Origin: Chloroflexia bacterium
Lineage (GTDB): Bacteria > Chloroflexota > Chloroflexia > Thermomicrobiales > UBA6265
Assembly (NCBI GenBank): GCA_030430125.1
Contig: JAUIGA010000145.1
Span: forward strand, 1 to 8,172
Direction: 5' to 3'
DNA length: 8,172 bases
The number at the start of each line of letters is the position of its first letter. Position 1 is the first letter of the stretch. The translations under genes and the position numbers were made by a program. The notes beneath the pieces were generated by a model. It had not been told where the DNA came from. It saw nothing but the letters and a program-made list of their open reading frames with translations, and did no database searches. This document shows, one piece after another, positions 5,691 to 8,172 of the stretch.

Positions 5691-5718
5691 CTGGGGCGAT
5701 CCATCCCGGTCGCCCCAG
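5691..5718 (+). terminator. Intra-operon hairpin between binding protein and first permease
   Basis: CTGGGGCGA (5691-5699) pairs perfectly with TCGCCCCAG (5710-5718); two more pairs (one G-U) can extend it to 11 with a 6-nt loop. It is preceded directly by the perfect palindrome CTGACGTCAG (5681-5690). No T-run follows. In transport operons such a hairpin often protects the upstream mRNA or lets only part of transcription continue, giving more binding protein than permease; that role here is inference. Confidence 0.55.
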
Positions 5719-5787
5719 TGGTGCATCCATCGGCAGGGCACTCCATCGCGCGGGCGGCGACGGGCGGGTTCAGGGAAGGACGGCGGC

Positions 5788-6747
5788 ATGATTCGAAGTG
5801 AAGCATCGGTCCCCGCGACCGTGGCGCAAACACGACGAGGGTTTTGGCACCGGCGTTCGCGTCGTATCAATACGCTGCCCTTTCACCTGATGATTGTCCC
5901 GGCGCTCATCCTTACGCTGATCTTCAAATACGGTCCCATGTTCGGTCTGGTTATCGCCTTTCAGGACTTCGTTCCGATCCGGGGCATTACCGGCTCGGAG
6001 TGGGTGGGGTTCGAGAACTTCCGATTCGCGTGGAACTTCCCGGACACGATGGAGGTCATCGCCAATACGCTCTACATCTCGTCGGGGAAGATCGTCTTCG
6101 GGCTGATCGCCCCGATCGTGACGGCGCTGCTGCTCAACGAGCTGCGACTCAAGATCGTCAAGAGCGGGGTCCAAACCATTATCTACCTGCCCCATTTCCT
6201 GTCGTGGGTCATCCTCGGCGGTATCCTCATCGACCTCCTGTCGCCGTCGCAGGGCGTCATCGGCCGGGGGATGGCGGCACTCGGTTTCGAGCCGATCTAC
6301 TTCCTGGGCGACAACACCTGGTTCCCCTGGGTGCTGATAACCTCGCACGTCTGGAAGGAGTTCGGCTTCAGCACCATCATCTACCTGGCGGCCCTGACCA
6401 GTATCGATCCCACCCTCTACGAAGCGGCGATGGTCGATGGCGCCAATCGGTGGCGGCAGACCTGGAATGTCACGCTGCCGGGCATCCGGCCGATCATTGT
6501 CCTTGTCACGACGCTCAGTCTCGGAAGTATCCTCGATGCCGGGTTCGAGCAGGTGCTGGTGCTCTACAGCCCGCAGGTGTACGAGAGCGGGGACATCATT
6601 GACACGCTCGTCTATCGAATGGGGCTCATCGACGCGCAGTACAGCATCGCCACCGCCATCGGGCTGTTCAAGAGCGTCGTGGCGTTCATTCTGATCTCCA
6701 CGGCCTACTGGGCGGCATACCGGTTCGCCCAGTACCGCATCTTTTAA
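5788..6747 (+). CDS. ABC transporter permease, LplB type
   Basis: 319 residues, typical for the family. ATG 5788 has GGAAGGA (5774-5780) at 7 nt. It is one half of the membrane channel for the solute captured by the upstream binding protein. A basic N-terminus (R16-R26) precedes about six membrane spans near residues 31-53, 91-118, 130-150, 178-203, 233-255 and 288-312. The ATPase-docking EAA loop is intact: EAAMVDG (212-218), then LPGI (230-233). The stretch IIYLPHFLSWVILGGI (131-146) is the signature of LplB-like permeases of Firmicutes and Chloroflexota sugar systems. The gene lies 122 nt after the binding protein and 25 nt before the second permease, so it is one operon. No fault is seen in the reading frame. 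Confidence 0.93.
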   Translation: MIRSEASVPATVAQTRRGFWHRRSRRINTLPFHLMIVPALILTLIFKYGPMFGLVIAFQDFVPIRGITGSEWVGFENFRFAWNFPDTMEVIANTLYISSGKIVFGLIAPIVTALLLNELRLKIVKSGVQTIIYLPHFLSWVILGGILIDLLSPSQGVIGRGMAALGFEPIYFLGDNTWFPWVLITSHVWKEFGFSTIIYLAALTSIDPTLYEAAMVDGANRWRQTWNVTLPGIRPIIVLVTTLSLGSILDAGFEQVLVLYSPQVYESGDIIDTLVYRMGLIDAQYSIATAIGLFKSVVAFILISTAYWAAYRFAQYRIF

Positions 6748-6772
6748 CCGGGAAGATACGGAGTTTCACGAC

Positions 6773-7654
6773 ATGCGGTATCAGGAGCACTGGAGTCGAA
6801 CATTGTTCATGGTGAGCACCTACACGCTGCTCATCGTGCTCGCGCTGCTGTGCCTGTTCCCGCTCGTGCATGTGCTTGCGGTCTCGTTCAGCTCGCCCAG
6901 CGCGGCGTCGTCGGGGCAGGTGGTGCTCTGGCCGATCGACGCCACCCTCGGCGCCTACGAATACGCGCTCGGCCGACCCCAGTTCATCGATGCGTTCACG
7001 GTCAGCCTCAAGCGCGTGGTGCTCGGCACCGTGGTGAACATGGTGCTGACCATCCTCGTCGCCTATCCGCTCTCGAAGAGCAGCACCGCGTTTCCCGCGC
7101 GAACGTGGTACGTCTGGTTTTTCGTGCTCACCATGCTTTTCAGCGGCGGGCTGATCCCGCTCTACATGGTCGTGCGAGAGATGCAGATGCTCGACAGCAT
7201 CTGGGCGCTGGTGCTGCCGACCGCGCTGCCCGTGTTCAATGTCGTGCTGCTGCTCAACTTCTTTCGGAATATCCCGGTGGAGCTCGAGGAGGCGGCCATC
7301 ATCGACGGCGCCAGCCACTGGCGCATCCTTTGGGAGATCTATCTGCCTCTGTCCAAGCCGGCGATTGCGACATTGACGCTCTTCGTGGTCGTGTTCCACT
7401 GGAATTCCTGGTTCGACGGGCTCATCTTCATGAACTCGCCAGCCAACTACCCATTGCAGAGCTATCTGCAGACACTGGTGCAGCAGGACCTGTTCATGTA
7501 CAGCACATCCGATCCCCGGTTGCTGGAACAGGTATCCAACCGGACGCTGCGCGCGGCCCAGATCTTCCTTGCCGCGCTGCCGATCCTGGCGCTCTACCCG
7601 TTCCTGCAGCGGTACTTCGTCAAGGGCGTCGTACTCGGAAGCGTCAAGGGTTGA
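6773..7654 (+). CDS. ABC transporter permease, YtcP/LplC (MalG-like) type
   Basis: 293 residues, normal length. ATG 6773 is preceded by GGAG (6760-6763) at 9 nt, and the gene begins 25 nt after the first permease. It should pair with the LplB-type protein as the second channel subunit. The first span is near residues 13-38. FFVLTMLFSGGLIPLYM (about 117-133) and LPVFNVVLLLNFF are typical of YtcP/LplC permeases. The EAA loop is intact as EAAIIDG (173-179) with YLPLSKP from residue 190, and the C-terminus QRYFVKGVVLGSVKG is the usual ending of this branch. With its two neighbours it makes a complete importer except for the ATPase, which is not found in the window; related systems often borrow a shared MsmK-type ATPase encoded elsewhere. 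Confidence 0.93.
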   Translation: MRYQEHWSRTLFMVSTYTLLIVLALLCLFPLVHVLAVSFSSPSAASSGQVVLWPIDATLGAYEYALGRPQFIDAFTVSLKRVVLGTVVNMVLTILVAYPLSKSSTAFPARTWYVWFFVLTMLFSGGLIPLYMVVREMQMLDSIWALVLPTALPVFNVVLLLNFFRNIPVELEEAAIIDGASHWRILWEIYLPLSKPAIATLTLFVVVFHWNSWFDGLIFMNSPANYPLQSYLQTLVQQDLFMYSTSDPRLLEQVSNRTLRAAQIFLAALPILALYPFLQRYFVKGVVLGSVKG

Positions 7655-7659
7655 TGGCA

Positions 7660-7671
7660 TGCCTCGAGGCA
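7660..7671 (+). repeat. 12-bp perfect palindrome between permease and regulator genes
   Basis: TGCCTCGAGGCA reads the same on both strands and lies 5 nt after the permease stop. It could be a small hairpin or a protein site. It is too short and central-loop-poor to call a terminator, and chance cannot be excluded. Confidence 0.3.
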
Positions 7672-7705
7672 AGGTGGAACCTGCAATGAGAACAGGGTCA
7701 TGAAC

Positions 7706-8172
7706 ATGCAGCGCGTCAGCAGTCGCAGGATCGCGACCCGTCAGCCGCTGTACCAGGAGATCGCCAATGTGATCAAGCAGGACATCGTCGATGGCCGCTT
7801 CGCGCCGGGAGAGCGCGTGGTGGAATCCCGTCTCGCCCAGGAGATGCAGGTCAGCCTGACACCCGTGCGGGAGGCGGTGAGACAGTTGATCGGCGAAGGT
7901 GTCCTGACCACGAGCCCGAACCGCGGCCCGTCGGTGCGGATTCTCTCCGAGGCGGACGCGTTCGAGCTCTACTCGTTGCGCGCGATGCTGGAGGGACTCG
8001 CCGCGCGGCTCGTGGTCGATCGCGGACATCGCGAGCAAATCCAGCGCGTGCGCGGCGTCTTCGAAGAGATGGTGGCGGCGCTCGACGACCCTGCCGTCGA
8101 GTCGTTGCTGGCACACGCCAGCCGGCTGCATGGCAGCCTGATCGCCGCATCGGAGCACGGCCGGTTGCAGCA
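7706..8172 (+). CDS. GntR-family transcriptional regulator with FCD domain (3' end outside window)
   Basis: 155 complete codons are visible before the window ends, with no stop. ATG 7706 is preferred because AGGG (7694-7697) is 8 nt away; ATG 7700, two codons upstream in frame, would leave only 2 nt. Residues 13-80 form the winged helix-turn-helix: QPLYQEIANVIKQDIVDG, APGERVVESRLAQEM and the recognition helix SLTPVREAVRQL (50-61), ending GPSVRIL. From about residue 83, SEADAFELYSLRAMLEGLAARLV begins an all-helical FCD ligand-binding domain. The gene starts 51 nt after the permease and in the same frame, so it is probably the operon's last or near-last gene. FCD regulators usually respond to sugar acids or other carboxylates. 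It is the best candidate for binding the palindrome at 3821-3844; that link is inference. Confidence 0.9.
   Translation, partial: MQRVSSRRIATRQPLYQEIANVIKQDIVDGRFAPGERVVESRLAQEMQVSLTPVREAVRQLIGEGVLTTSPNRGPSVRILSEADAFELYSLRAMLEGLAARLVVDRGHREQIQRVRGVFEEMVAALDDPAVESLLAHASRLHGSLIAASEHGRLQ

Noticed and set aside
6686..8158. 490-codon open frame on the - strand
   Set aside because: It is antisense to the YtcP-type permease and the GntR gene, both clearly real, and its composition is that of a shadow frame.
1..8172. CRISPR array, insertion sequence, tRNA or rRNA
   Set aside because: I saw no regularly spaced repeats, transposase-like frame, terminal inverted repeats or RNA-gene motifs on either strand.

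Overview
This GC-rich chromosomal stretch looks like Chloroflexota, most plausibly a Thermomicrobia/Sphaerobacter-type bacterium. The clues are a secreted HxHSGTC-domain plus cupredoxin protein, a Tat-type solute-binding protein paired with LplB/YtcP permeases, and 'GTAGGGGCGGGC' palindromic intergenic DNA. The taxonomic placement is inference; there is no rRNA or marker phylogeny here. All supported genes read on the + strand; long open frames on the - strand are shadows of high-GC coding sequence.

Layout. (1) 1-1334: the last 40 codons of an amicyanin-like cupredoxin protein, then a complete secreted paralog (428-1222) with an N-terminal HxHSGTC domain, a Thr/Ala/Glu linker and a C-terminal type-1 copper domain. 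Each copy is followed by a GC-rich hairpin of nearly the same sequence, so the pair looks like a tandem duplication that includes the 3' flank. The second copy has its own promoter (TTGACA/TATGCT) and a leader hairpin. (2) 1394-2218: a nitrilase-superfamily C-N hydrolase with an intact Glu-Lys-Cys triad. (3) 2219-2540: a gene-free, highly structured intergenic element with several nested hairpins. (4) 2541-3647: an Mrp/ApbC-type Fe-S carrier P-loop ATPase, ending at a 32-bp perfect palindrome that serves as terminator. (5) 3811-8172: a carbohydrate-type ABC uptake operon. A strong promoter overlaps a 24-bp palindromic operator, followed by a ~135-nt leader with two competing hairpins, a Tat-exported solute-binding protein, LplB-type and YtcP/LplC-type permeases, and the start of a GntR/FCD regulator that runs off the window.

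How it works together. The solute-binding protein and two permeases form the import machinery for an unidentified, probably glycan-derived, solute. No ATPase gene is present in the window, so it lies downstream or is shared from elsewhere. The GntR/FCD regulator in the same run of genes is the natural candidate to bind the palindrome over the promoter, giving a self-contained inducible uptake module. The cupredoxin, nitrilase and Mrp genes are separate transcription units with no evident functional tie to it. I found no CRISPR array, IS element, tRNA, rRNA or clear novel defence system. The most interesting points are regulatory: the operator/regulator pairing, the alternative leader hairpins, the structured intergenic element and the tandem copper-protein duplication.
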